Assembly (NCBI RefSeq): GCF_918797525.1
Contig: NZ_OU963893.1
Coordinates: 2,542,001-2,606,000, forward strand
Source: an unidentified bacterial endosymbiont
Lineage (GTDB): Bacteria > Pseudomonadota > Gammaproteobacteria > Enterobacterales > Enterobacteriaceae
Reading direction: 5' to 3'
Length of the DNA: 64,000 bases
Shown in pieces: positions 46,036-55,420 of this stretch; position 1 is the stretch's first letter; the number at the start of each line of letters is the position of its first letter. Both the position numbers and the translations under genes were made by a program. The notes beneath the pieces were generated by a model. It searched no databases and was not told the DNA's origin. It saw only the letters and a list, made by a program, of their open reading frames with translations.

Positions 46036-47346
46036 GTGGCAAAAACTCTTTTACGCAGCGGCAATCTGGATGATTTCCAGGCCGTTGGCGGCGGCGGTCA
46101 GGCCGTTTTTGAATCAGCATTGCAAATCCGTGAAGCACTCCGCCTGCGCAAACAGCAGGACATCGTCGACTGTCTGGCCATTCCACAGGTTAACGATGGC
46201 GGCGACCGCGTTGACTGGTACTCTCCTGTCGAAGGTCGCGTGTGCAGCTGGAAAGCCGCCGACGAAGAGAACCGATTACGCGCCCTGCGCTATCTGGAAA
46301 ATACCCTGGCCTGCGTTGATTCGCTGAGTAAGAAATGCCTCCAGTCGCCCAAAACGGCGCAACAACTTTTCGGCTCCCTGCTCTCTAAAGCCTTTCAGTT
46401 TCCGGGCGAAAACTTCCTGTTTCTGGTTGACGGTAAACCGGTGATTAGCTTCTGGGGCTTTGTGAACCTCAATGAAAACGCACGTGACGACGTACTTGAC
46501 TGTTTGCGCGAATCGCTCGCTCCTGAACCTGCTCCCGTTGTGATTGCAAAGCCAGATCCAGAGCCTGAACCTGTTACCGACGCGCCGTTGATCCCCCCTG
46601 CATCTGTGGTGCGTATCACGCCGGAAGCGCTATACGCACCGGAGCCTGCGGTTGTTGTGCCAGCGCCCGAAGCGCAGGCGCCGGTACGTGCGCCTGCAAG
46701 CGTGGCGAAAAAACGTCGCGTGCCGCTGTGGTCGCTTCCCGTTGCCGCAGTGATGGTGGCCGCCGTCGTCGCGCCGCTGCTGTGGCCAAAGCAGGCACCG
46801 TCCGCAGAGCCTGTGCCTGTTGCCCTTGCGCCAAAATCAATTAACGCCGTCGAGTTGCTGGCGATGCATCTTCCCCTGCAGCAGGCAGACGTTGTCGAGC
46901 GCAACGTGCAAGTCCCCGCTCCCGCGCCAGAAACGCCGCCCGTGATTATCGCGGCGATCCCGAAAGGCGCCATGGTGATGGAAGCAAATCAGGTGAAAGC
47001 CGGATCCACCCGATTTCTGAACGGCTCCTGGCGCGCGTTGCTGGATGTGAAGGACCCGATCACGGGCAAGCCGCCGTCATTGCGCTACCAGATCCAGAAT
47101 AATAAAGGGTTCGCCCGGGTTGTTCATGGCCATAATGTCGTCTGCCGCGTTGAGGTGTTCTCAGGGCTGCACAGTACTGGCGAGCTGATGATCAAAAGCC
47201 GGGGTAATGCCCGCTGTACGGACGGTTCTCGTTACCCGATGCCGGAAATCGCCTGTAAAGCAGGCACCAGCGATATTGCAGAGTGCCAGGCTCGCTATGA
47301 TGCAAAAACCGTCGTTCCACTGACGTTCAAGAAAGCAGGTGTATGA
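46036..47346 (+). CDS. srfA: SrfA, putative membrane-anchored virulence factor
   Basis: 436 residues with a GTG start, first gene of srfABC. The N-terminal 150 residues are predicted soluble (LLRSGNLDDFQAVGGGGQAV); residues about 160-225 are Pro/Glu/Ala-rich; a basic patch KKRRVPLWS precedes a single membrane helix (about 232-252, LPVAAVMVAAVVAPLLW); the C-terminal domain (about 315-430) has four cysteines (VCRVEVF, ARCTDG, IACKAG, AECQAR) consistent with periplasmic disulfides. The charge pattern predicts N-in, C-out topology. Named in Salmonella as an SsrB-regulated factor; later work also links it to the flagellar regulon. Mechanism unknown. Confidence 0.88.
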   Translation: MAKTLLRSGNLDDFQAVGGGGQAVFESALQIREALRLRKQQDIVDCLAIPQVNDGGDRVDWYSPVEGRVCSWKAADEENRLRALRYLENTLACVDSLSKKCLQSPKTAQQLFGSLLSKAFQFPGENFLFLVDGKPVISFWGFVNLNENARDDVLDCLRESLAPEPAPVVIAKPDPEPEPVTDAPLIPPASVVRITPEALYAPEPAVVVPAPEAQAPVRAPASVAKKRRVPLWSLPVAAVMVAAVVAPLLWPKQAPSAEPVPVALAPKSINAVELLAMHLPLQQADVVERNVQVPAPAPETPPVIIAAIPKGAMVMEANQVKAGSTRFLNGSWRALLDVKDPITGKPPSLRYQIQNNKGFARVVHGHNVVCRVEVFSGLHSTGELMIKSRGNARCTDGSRYPMPEIACKAGTSDIAECQARYDAKTVVPLTFKKAGV

Positions 47347-47350
47347 TTCT

Positions 47351-50332
47351 ATGCGGGTAAATCTTTGCGACTATAAACAGAGCGTCACGCTTATTGCCAA
47401 CAGCGGCGTACAATTCCTTGATTTTGGCCTCACTCCGCAGGACACCGCCAGCAATGGGCGTTTCGTACGTAAAACCGCCAATGGCCCGCTTTTGCGCCTC
47501 AATTTCGACCTGGTGAATGGCCGTTACACGCTACCGGTAACGGGCGGCGGTCAGCCTGAGGTGGTCAAACCCGAGACCACAATTCCGCTACACCACTCGC
47601 TGGCGGTGCTTGACGGCGTATGGCTACCGGTTCCCTTCCTGCGCTTTAACCCGCCGCGTACTTTTGTTGACGGCCCCGATAACTGGGCTCGGGTTCAGGT
47701 ACGCAAACTGGATGCGGCTGACCCCGCAGGCAATACCCACCGCGTTACGCTGGCGCTCGATAGCCAGATAGCGGAACATGCCAACTTCGCCCTCGCCCCG
47801 GTCAAAAACGATATTCTCAACGGGACCCGCTTTGCGCTGGCCTGGCGTGATGACGAGGTGGAAAACTTCCTCGACCAGACATGGATAGACGGCTGGCTGC
47901 GCGAGGCGTTCACCCAGTTTGCAACAAGCGTTGAAAACCGCTCTGAGCGCGACCTGCAGCAGGCGATGCGCGGCTTTGAGTATCAGGCGCACTGGCTCAA
48001 CGTGCTGGCCATGCTCGGCGAACAACTCACCGTGCCTGAAGTAAAGTTTGTTACCCATACGCTCAGTACCCCCGCGATCCCCGTCGACCTGATCCTCGAC
48101 GTGGGCAATACCCATACCTGCGGCGTGATTATCGAAGATCATGGCGATGCGAACGACGGCCTGCGGCAGACTGCCGAGCTGCAGGTGCGTTCATTAAGCG
48201 AACCCCAGTTCCTGAATGAACCACTTTTCACCAGCCGCCTTGAGTTCTCGGAGGCCCGGTTTGGCAAACACCATTTTTCGGTCGAAAGTGGCCGTGAAGA
48301 TGCCTTTGTCTGGCCATCCATCGTCCGCGTCGGCGATGAGGCTCGCAAGCTGGCAATGCAGCGGCTGGGGACCGAAGGCAACAGCGGTATTTCCAGTCCG
48401 CGTCGCTATCTGTGGGATGAAACCCCGGTGGTGCAGGACTGGCGTTTTAGCCAGATGAACAGCAAGACCCAGCGCGAACCGCTGGCCACCGCGTTCCCGC
48501 TAATGAACCTGATGAACGATGACGGCGAACCGCTTTTCACGCTGCCGCAGGATGAGCGTTTGCCGGTGTTTTCACCCCAGTACAGCCGCAGCACGCTGAT
48601 GACGCACATGCTGTGCGAACTGCTGGCGCAGGCGCTGGGACAGATTAACAGTGTCGCCACGCGCTTACGTCTGGGCTTTCCGGCTTCGCCACGTCAACTG
48701 CGCACGCTGATCCTCACCCTACCATCGGCGATGCCGAAGCAGGAACGCGAGATCTTCCGTCGCCGCATGTTCGAAGCGATCGCCATTGTCTGGAAAGCGA
48801 TGGGTTGGCACCCGCAGGACGAAGATTTTGCCAGCCATAAACAGCAGGAAAAGAGCGTCGTCCCGGTTCCGGACATTCAGATGGAGTGGGATGAAGCAAG
48901 CTGTGGGCAACTGGTATGGCTGTACAACGAAGCCATTTCCCATTTCGGTGGGCAGACGGAAGCCTTCTTCGCCTCCCTCGCCCGTCCGGACAGTGAACCT
49001 GAGCCAGGCATTCAGCCGGGGCGATCTCTGCGTGTGGCCTCTATCGACATCGGCGGTGGCACAACGGATATGGCTATTACGCATTATCAGCTCGATGACG
49101 GTTCCGGTAATAATGTGAAAATCACGCCACAGCTTCTGTTCCGCGAAGGGTTTAAGGTGGCGGGGGATGACACCCTGCTGGATGTCATTCAGCGCTACGT
49201 GCTGCCTGCCCTGCAAACGCAGCTACAGAAATCCGGTATCGCGGATGCCTCCCTGCTGCTGGCGTCGCTGTTTGGTGACTCCGGGCGTATTGATACCCAG
49301 GCGGTGCTACGCCAGCAAACGGCGCTTCAGCTCTTCATGCCAATCGGGCATGCCATTCTGGCCGCGTGGGAGTCCAGCGATATCGACGACCCGCTGGCTG
49401 GTTTACATGCCACCTTCGGTGATTTGCTGATGCAAAAACCGACGCGAAACGTCATGCATTACCTGCAACAGGCGATAGATCATACCCTGCCGGCGGGTTC
49501 GGAAGCTTTTGATTTGTTCTCGGTACCGCTGCATGTAAACTTCCACGAGATGCAGGACGCGATGCTGGCCGGTCAGTTCACGCTGGCCGCCCCGCTTCAT
49601 GCGGTATGCGAGGCTATCTCCTACTACAGTTGCGATATCCTGCTGATCACCGGTCGTCCCGGCTGTCTGCCGGGCGTGCAGGCGTTAATTCGCCACCTCC
49701 AGCCGGTTCCGGTTAACCGCATCGTCTGGCTGGATAAGTATCAGGTACATGAATGGTATCCGTTCAGCCAGCAGGGACGCATTGGCAACCCGAAATCGAC
49801 TGCCGCCGTAGGGGCGATGCTGTGCAGCCTGGCGCTCGATCTGCGTTTGCCGCGCTTTAATTTCAAGGCCGCCGACATTGGCGCTTACTCCACGGTGCGT
49901 TACCTGGGCGTGCTGGACAACACGGTAAATACCCTGCGGGAAGAAAACGTCTGGTATCAGGACATTGACCTCGATAAGCCAGGCGCGAAGCTGGACGCGC
50001 GTCTGCATTTCCCGCTACGCGGCAATGTGACGCTCGGCTTCCGGCAACTGGCTAACGCTCGCTGGCCTGCCACACCGCTGTATAGCCTGAGCATCAACTC
50101 AGCCGAACTGGCAAAAGCGATCGCAGGCGATGGCGTACTCAACGTGCGGCTGACATTGCGTGGGGGCGGCAAGCATGAAGGCCCGGAGGCCTTTGAGCTG
50201 AGCGACGCCTGGCTGCAGGATGGAACACCGGTGCCCGCGGATGCCTTAACCTTTAAACTCAATACCCTGGCCGATCGCCGTCATAGCGGTAGCCACTACT
50301 GGATCGACAGCGGGAGCGTATACCTGAAATGA
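47351..50332 (+). CDS. srfB: SrfB, large protein with actin/Hsp70-like motifs
   Basis: About 993 residues (SrfB family). I place the start at ATG 47351 (MRVNLCDYKQS), four bases after srfA; GTG 47339 is the alternative. No signal or membrane segments. Two glycine motifs resemble the nucleotide loops of the actin/Hsp70 ATPase fold: ILDVGNTHTCGVII near residue 255 (phosphate 1) and SIDIGGGTTDMAITHY near residue 565 (phosphate 2); LLITGRPGCLPGVQALI near residue 765 resembles the adenosine motif. This is my reading of the motifs, not a published structure. It overlaps srfC by four bases. Confidence 0.88.
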   Translation: MRVNLCDYKQSVTLIANSGVQFLDFGLTPQDTASNGRFVRKTANGPLLRLNFDLVNGRYTLPVTGGGQPEVVKPETTIPLHHSLAVLDGVWLPVPFLRFNPPRTFVDGPDNWARVQVRKLDAADPAGNTHRVTLALDSQIAEHANFALAPVKNDILNGTRFALAWRDDEVENFLDQTWIDGWLREAFTQFATSVENRSERDLQQAMRGFEYQAHWLNVLAMLGEQLTVPEVKFVTHTLSTPAIPVDLILDVGNTHTCGVIIEDHGDANDGLRQTAELQVRSLSEPQFLNEPLFTSRLEFSEARFGKHHFSVESGREDAFVWPSIVRVGDEARKLAMQRLGTEGNSGISSPRRYLWDETPVVQDWRFSQMNSKTQREPLATAFPLMNLMNDDGEPLFTLPQDERLPVFSPQYSRSTLMTHMLCELLAQALGQINSVATRLRLGFPASPRQLRTLILTLPSAMPKQEREIFRRRMFEAIAIVWKAMGWHPQDEDFASHKQQEKSVVPVPDIQMEWDEASCGQLVWLYNEAISHFGGQTEAFFASLARPDSEPEPGIQPGRSLRVASIDIGGGTTDMAITHYQLDDGSGNNVKITPQLLFREGFKVAGDDTLLDVIQRYVLPALQTQLQKSGIADASLLLASLFGDSGRIDTQAVLRQQTALQLFMPIGHAILAAWESSDIDDPLAGLHATFGDLLMQKPTRNVMHYLQQAIDHTLPAGSEAFDLFSVPLHVNFHEMQDAMLAGQFTLAAPLHAVCEAISYYSCDILLITGRPGCLPGVQALIRHLQPVPVNRIVWLDKYQVHEWYPFSQQGRIGNPKSTAAVGAMLCSLALDLRLPRFNFKAADIGAYSTVRYLGVLDNTVNTLREENVWYQDIDLDKPGAKLDARLHFPLRGNVTLGFRQLANARWPATPLYSLSINSAELAKAIAGDGVLNVRLTLRGGGKHEGPEAFELSDAWLQDGTPVPADALTFKLNTLADRRHSGSHYWIDSGSVYLK

Positions 50333-52503
50333 GAGCGACCACGACCACTACTCAGGCCTTAGTCGGGTGGATTAACGAGACGCGGCTTAATGCCCCTGCG
50401 CTGGATAACGATGCCGACGCCCTGCTCACGCGCGTATATGCGCTGCAGGCCCGGGAACAGGCTATTGAACGCGCCCTTCATCGCCAGAGCAGCATTGGGC
50501 TGTACGGTCATTCTCAGGAGGCCAAAGCCCATCTGCTTCTGTCGCTGTGCGGCAGCGGCAATGGTCGGCTGAACGTCGCCCCCGGGCAGCGCACCTTCGA
50601 CTATTTTTCCCACATCAACCCAGGGCATGCCCTGACCAACATGGCCGTGCGTTTCACCCGCGTGAATGTCGATATCGCTGATGAGGCATTTCCGCTTCGC
50701 CTGAGCCTGGTCACCGAAGCCGAGCTGGTGCAACTGTTTATTACGCGCGCCTCTCAGCATCCGCAGATCACCGCGGTTGAGAAATCGGTCATTGAAGCCC
50801 GTCTGGAGAAATGGCGCGGGCTACGTCAGCCGCAGGCTGTGCCTGGGATCTGCGCGCAGGAAGTGGCGGCGATTGCCCGCTTCTGGCAAAGTACCGTGCC
50901 GGGTACAAAACAGCAAATTGATGATGCGCTGTGGCATCAGTTGGCCCTGCTGGTGCCTTCACTCGATCTCAGCACCCGCGCCAGCGTCTGGTCATTGCTG
51001 TGGGGTGAGCAACAGGCGTTAACCCAGCAGTGGTTAGCGCTCGCACAGGTTTTGCATCAAACCAGCCATGCCGGAGAACTTGCCGCGCCGCTGAGCCTGC
51101 TGGTGGATAAGGTTGGTCTGCCGGGCGAAGGGTTCCTTACCTGCGGCGCATTTGCCGAACCGGAAGCCCAGGAGACCCTGCTCCACCCGTTGCACAATGG
51201 CGAGATGCTCAACGCCATCAGTATCCCTGTCGACGTGCTGGCCTTCCTGACCCGCGAACTGGCGCTGCCTGTAGAAAATAGCGCCCTGGATAAGGTAGAC
51301 ATCATTGATATCCCGGTCTTTTCTGACCAGGATACCGATCCGTTAATTCAGGCCAAAAACCAGTGGCTGCTCGAACATTATCGCCAGCAGTTGCAGCCCG
51401 ATGTGCTGGTTATTTGCAACGCGACAGCGCTTCATGAACAAACGGCCAAAAAGGCCAGCGTTCTGCTGAAATGGGTCAAAGAGACTCAGCCAGCAGAAGA
51501 GTCTGCCCTGCCGGGGCTGGTGTGGGCGATTACCCCTCACGATGCGCGGTTTACCACCCGGCAAAATCTTGATGAGGCCGTACAGCATTTATTGGGCAAA
51601 CCCGGCCTGCGCTGGGGCACCCTGCAGGCGCTGGACGGCCATAGCATGCAGCGCGTGATCGAGTGGTTGTCCCAGGCGACGTTAGCATCTCAGCGTCACA
51701 CGCGTCTTCGTACATTACAAACCCTGCTTAAGCACGAACTGTCAACGCTGATGCAGAGCTATCTTGATCCCCTCGTTCAGGAACCAGACGCAAGACGCTC
51801 TCAGGCAGAGAGCATGGTGCGAACGCTACAAGCCAGCGCGGCCCGCCACGGTGAACTGCTTGAAGGTCTGCTGGCGCCGCTTACCGCGTTTGAGACGCTT
51901 CTGGCTGTGCAGCAACCCCGGGAGGAGCAGGTGAACGGACTGTTTAACGATACCATTGATCTGTTTGGCGAAAACGTCCTGCAGCGTGCTGAACCATTCC
52001 AGACCAAAGACAAGGCGCGTCTGGCGCATAAGGTCTGGATTAATCATCTGCGCCAGTGGAGCCGTAATGACGCCGCCGCCGCACGCCTGGGGCTGGAACC
52101 GGCAATACTACAGCAGATCGCCGATGTTCTCATCGCGACCAGCTATCGGCTGAACCTGCCTTTGCAGCTGCAGGGCATTGTAGAGTCGGACAAAAGTCGT
52201 GCGGCACACCTGCACGCCGTGATGGGCAACTTCATCGGCTGGCTGGGTTACGACCAGACGCCGGTTGCCCAACGGCCCGCAAGCCGCATCCGTAAAGGTC
52301 AGGCGATTTTCGTTACGCCAGTCGTGAGCAGCGAAACACCGCGCCTGACGCGCCTGGGTGAGCAGCCGGTCCATGCCGCCACCGCCTACGTGTACGACTG
52401 GCTGGTAGCACTCTATAGCCGGGCTATCGAGAATATAGATTATCAACATCCGCATGATGTACAGCCCGATGCGCGTCAGGCTTTGCAGGCACTGCTGCGT
52501 TGA
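50329..52503 (+). CDS. srfC: SrfC, putative effector/GTPase-like protein
   Basis: 724 residues (SrfC family), last gene of srfABC. Near residue 65, SSIGLYGHSQEAKAHLLLSL aligns with a P-loop of the dynamin type, but the GKS/T core is AKA, so it is degenerate. VDIIDIPVFSDQD near residue 325 looks like a G3 (DxPG) motif. The C-terminal half is rich in amphipathic helices. No signal peptide. Srf proteins are annotated as virulence factors, and cytotoxic activity of SrfABC has been reported in other genera; the biochemical role is unknown. Confidence 0.86.
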   Translation: MRATTTTTQALVGWINETRLNAPALDNDADALLTRVYALQAREQAIERALHRQSSIGLYGHSQEAKAHLLLSLCGSGNGRLNVAPGQRTFDYFSHINPGHALTNMAVRFTRVNVDIADEAFPLRLSLVTEAELVQLFITRASQHPQITAVEKSVIEARLEKWRGLRQPQAVPGICAQEVAAIARFWQSTVPGTKQQIDDALWHQLALLVPSLDLSTRASVWSLLWGEQQALTQQWLALAQVLHQTSHAGELAAPLSLLVDKVGLPGEGFLTCGAFAEPEAQETLLHPLHNGEMLNAISIPVDVLAFLTRELALPVENSALDKVDIIDIPVFSDQDTDPLIQAKNQWLLEHYRQQLQPDVLVICNATALHEQTAKKASVLLKWVKETQPAEESALPGLVWAITPHDARFTTRQNLDEAVQHLLGKPGLRWGTLQALDGHSMQRVIEWLSQATLASQRHTRLRTLQTLLKHELSTLMQSYLDPLVQEPDARRSQAESMVRTLQASAARHGELLEGLLAPLTAFETLLAVQQPREEQVNGLFNDTIDLFGENVLQRAEPFQTKDKARLAHKVWINHLRQWSRNDAAAARLGLEPAILQQIADVLIATSYRLNLPLQLQGIVESDKSRAAHLHAVMGNFIGWLGYDQTPVAQRPASRIRKGQAIFVTPVVSSETPRLTRLGEQPVHAATAYVYDWLVALYSRAIENIDYQHPHDVQPDARQALQALLR

Positions 52504-52577
52504 GACCTTCCGGCCCGCAATATGATGAATTACCGGATATCAAACGGCCACGCCAAATCGCAACATAGCGTTATTCA

Positions 52578-52997
52578 TTAAACATATCCATTTGATTTAA
52601 CTGTAAATTCATAGGTTTTTTTATTACTAATGCTCAGTAATTTTTGGGTGAGCATTAGCGGAGAAACGGGTATTGATAATGACGCGGTCGTCTCTAAGGC
52701 TTTAGGGCTGCCGAGTAAAAAAACGGTGTTTCCCTCAGGCTTATATTCGTGGTTAATGCGCGCCTGTAATCCTGTGTTGTAAATCTCAACATTCGTCACT
52801 AACGCATCTCCTGGAACATGAAGATTATTCAGAATAACGCATTTTGCAGAATTACCTGGATTTAACATAGTTGTCGAAACGTTTTTAACCGAGGTTAATG
52901 AGGTTACGACAGCAGGCTTGTCCTCTATAGTAGCCAGGCTAATATGCGTATCTACTGCTGGCACCGTTTTGTTAATAGCGTGATAATGTGTAGGCAT
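52578..52997 (-). CDS. Hypothetical 139-residue protein
   Basis: Not recognised. It has a very good ribosome site (GGAGGGAAAC before ATG), no signal peptide and no membrane helix. The sequence is rich in Thr, Ser, Asn and Val with alternating hydrophobic residues (AKCVILNNLHVPGDALVTNV, NTVFLLGSPKALETT), so a mostly beta fold is expected. It runs against srfC, 74 bases from the srfC stop, and is AT-richer than srfABC. It could belong to the same acquired segment. Confidence 0.65.
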   Translation of the reverse strand: MPTHYHAINKTVPAVDTHISLATIEDKPAVVTSLTSVKNVSTTMLNPGNSAKCVILNNLHVPGDALVTNVEIYNTGLQARINHEYKPEGNTVFLLGSPKALETTASLSIPVSPLMLTQKLLSISNKKTYEFTVKSNGYV

Positions 52998-53048
52998 GTT
53001 TCCCTCCAGGGCAGTCCCCTGTTTATCGTTTAAATGTGGAGTCGTGCT

Positions 53049-53222
53049 TCAGAAAAGCGAAATCAGTAACGCAACGGGAAAGCTCATGGGCCAGGTCGAA
53101 CCCACCAGAAAAGCGCTCAACAAGCGAATGCGTTTACGATCTTTTGAGAGAAACCAGGTGATGAGTGCGCAGATGGACGCCATGATGGCGTAAAATACTA
53201 ACATCTTTTGATACAACGTCAT
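53049..53222 (-). CDS. ortT: Orphan toxin OrtT (membrane peptide)
   Basis: A 57-residue inner-membrane peptide, the same length as E. coli OrtT (YdcX), with two helices: LYQKMLVFYAIMASICALIT and LSAFLVGSTWPMSFPVALLI, joined by WFLSKDRKRIRL. OrtT is a GhoT-like membrane-damaging toxin without a cognate antitoxin, linked to the stringent response. A longer in-frame start at 53255 adds an unconserved segment. In E. coli it is adjacent to ydcY; here about 9 kb of other genes lie between. Confidence 0.93.
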   Translation of the reverse strand: MTLYQKMLVFYAIMASICALITWFLSKDRKRIRLLSAFLVGSTWPMSFPVALLISLF

Positions 53223-53489
53223 TCGATAGGCCTGAGCTGAAAAAAATAACCGCACGCAATATGCGTCATATGTTGATACAGATCAAGTTTTTCGTTACCC
53301 CCTCCCTGCGGAACTGGATAGTCAATAATGGCGTGCCTCAGGTAAAAGCCCTGGAGAGTGCGGGGCATTATTCCGGTATAATATGCGTCGCGTTCCGCTG
53401 CCGGGCTTATATTCTTATTGCCGGGCGTCATAACGTTTCAGTCTGGCACCGACCCCCCCGAAATGGTGTAATGCGCCCTTATTATCATC
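53223..53489. other. Intergenic sequence upstream of ortT
   Basis: About 270 bases without a supported gene; an 80-residue plus frame at 53261-53503 runs into the ERIC element and lacks a ribosome site. Confidence 0.45.
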
Positions 53490-53604
53490 TATACCCTAAA
53501 TAATTCGAGTTGCAGGAAGGTGGCAAGGGAGTGCATACATAAGTACGTGACTGGGATGAACGCGTGCAGCCAACGCACATGCAACCTGAAGTATGACGGG
53601 TCTA
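53490..53604. repeat. ERIC (intergenic repeat unit), internally deleted
   Basis: It opens TATACCCTAAATAATTCGAG and ends GAAGTATGACGGGTCTA, the inverted ends of the ERIC/IRU family; the core contains AGTACGTGACTGGGATGA and CCAACGCACATGCAAC. At about 115 bp it is roughly 12 bp short of the usual 126-127 bp and lacks the CCCAGGAGC half of the central palindrome. Confidence 0.88.
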
Positions 53605-53648
53605 TGAAGTTATTTTGGTTCCTGATATGCACGCGTTGAGGTAATGGT

Positions 53649-53843
53649 TTGCGAGAAAGTCTGTTTTTTATTTCCGTTTTTATTGCCTCGGTCACCTTCA
53701 TTTTTATCTGGATTATGCTCGTGGGACCAATGAAAGGAGAGGAAAAAACCTACGTACAGGATTCAACAACCTTTGCCATTATCGTGATGGCGCTATTGTT
53801 AATGACATTCATCGTGGTTACTGTAACGATACTTTTGTTTTAG
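53649..53843 (+). CDS. Possible small two-helix membrane protein
   Basis: 64 residues from a TTG start, with helices LFFISVFIASVTFIFIWIML and AIIVMALLLMTFIVVTVTIL separated by a charged loop (KGEEKTYVQD). Only TTG (53649) or internal ATG codons are available in frame, and no strong ribosome site is seen. A hairpin follows. It is convergent with patD. It resembles the many unnamed small membrane proteins of enterobacteria; coding status is plausible but not proven. Confidence 0.5.
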   Translation: MRESLFFISVFIASVTFIFIWIMLVGPMKGEEKTYVQDSTTFAIIVMALLLMTFIVVTVTILLF

Positions 53844-53855
53844 CCCGTAAAAACA

Positions 53856-53881
53856 ACGTGGCTAAAAAATTTCAGCCACGT
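53856..53881. terminator. Hairpin between the small membrane frame and patD
   Basis: ACGTGGCT / AGCCACGT stem with a ten-base AT loop, no strong T-run; lies between convergent genes. Confidence 0.5.
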
Positions 53882-53890
53882 ACTCACGCT

Positions 53891-55316
53891 TTAGTGTTTT
53901 ATCATCACATGGCGAATAACAGTATAGTCTTCAAGACCATATACCGACATATCTTTTCCATAGCCAGAAAGTTTCATGCCACCGTGCGGCATTTCGCTCA
54001 CCAGCATAAAGTGGGTATTCACCCAGGTGCAGCCATACTGCAGACGCGCGCTCAGGCGATGGGCGCGACCGACATCGCGTGTCCAGACGGAGGATGCCAG
54101 TCCATATTGTGAGGTGTTGGCCCATTCCAGAACCTGCGCTTCGTCGTCAAATTCAGTGATAGTCACCACCGGGCCGAATACCTCACGCTGTACGATGGCA
54201 TCATCCTGCTTTGCCCCAGCCAGCAAGGTCGGCTGGAAATAGTACCCCCGCCCCTGCCTGTCTGCTTCCACCGGTGACCACGCGGATGTGGCTTAATGCT
54301 TTAGCGTCGTCAACGGCCTGACAGACGCGGGAAAGATGTGCTGCCGAGCTGAGCGGACCCAGTTCGGTAGATTCATCTCCGGGCGCGCCCATTTTCAGGC
54401 TGGCGACCGCCGCCCCCAGTTTTTCCACCAGCGCGGCATAAATCCCCTTTTGGACATACAGGCGGCAGGCTGCCGTACAGTCCTGGCCCGCATTGTAAAA
54501 ACCAAACGTGCGTACGCCTTCGACAACCGCATTAAGATCGGCATCATCAAAGACGATAACCGGCGCTTTACCGCCGAGTTCCATATGGGTACGTTTAATG
54601 GAAGATGCCGTATGGCCGAGAATATGCTCTCCGGTGGCAATCGACCCGGTCAGAGAGACCATGCGCACTTTTTGATGTCCGGTCAGGGGGTCGCCTACCG
54701 TTTTACCACGACCAAAGAGCACGTTCAGCACGCCTGCCGGAAAGATATCTTTCGCCAGTTCCGCCAGCCTTAAGGCCGTCAGCGGCGTAATTTCAGAGGG
54801 TTTAATCACCACGCAATTGCCTGCTGCCAGCGCGGGGGCCAGTTTCCATGCCGCCATCATCAGCGGGTAGTTCCACGGGGCAATTGAGGCCACTACGCCC
54901 ACCGGATCGCGGCGGATCATTGAGGTGTGCCCCTCAAGATACTCACCGGCGGCCAGCCCGTTGAGTGTGCGGGCTGCACCGGCAAAGAAGCGAAAAACGT
55001 CGACCACCGCCGGGATCTCATCCCCCAGAACACAGTGCAGCGGCTTACCACAGTTGAGAGACTCAATTTGTGCCAGTTCAACACCGTGAGCGTCGATGAC
55101 ATCAGCCAGTTTTAATAAGCACTCTGCGCGCGTTTTTGCGCTAGTTTGCCCCCACTGGACAAAAGCACGATCGGCAGCCGTCACCGCCGCATCGACCTGA
55201 GCCGCAGACGCTTCGGCAATCTCAAGCAATACCTCACCGGTAGCAGGGTTGTACACCTGCTGTTTTTCACCGTCGCCCGTTACCAGTTCACCATTTATCA
55301 GCAGTTGTTTTTGCAT
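53891..55316 (-). pseudogene. patD: Gamma-aminobutyraldehyde dehydrogenase PatD, frameshifted
   Basis: An aldehyde dehydrogenase of putrescine breakdown (gamma-aminobutyraldehyde to GABA). The N-terminal part, start 55316 with GACAGGA upstream, runs to about residue 355 and carries the cofactor motif APWNYPLMMAAWKLAPAL, the catalytic Glu (MELGGKAPV) and Cys (NAGQDCTAACR). The frame is then lost at a run of five G (minus strand, 54245-54249). Removing one G restores [19 protein letters not shown] and gives 474 residues, the E. coli length, ending [13 protein letters not shown]. Everything else is intact, so this is either a recent null mutation, a slippage-prone tract, or a sequencing error. 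The ydcSTUV transporter genes that precede patD in E. coli are missing. Confidence 0.88.
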
Positions 55317-55420
55317 AGCATTGTCCTGTCGCAATAAAATTTAGCGGCCGCCGTTCGGTAAAATATGTCACCCATTAACGGGATTATAGACAAGGCGTTT
55401 GGCGCGAGGAGTGAGAAATA

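Noticed and set aside
53261..53503. 80-residue plus-strand frame upstream of the ERIC element
   Set aside because: It runs into the repeat, has no ribosome site and does not resemble a protein family.
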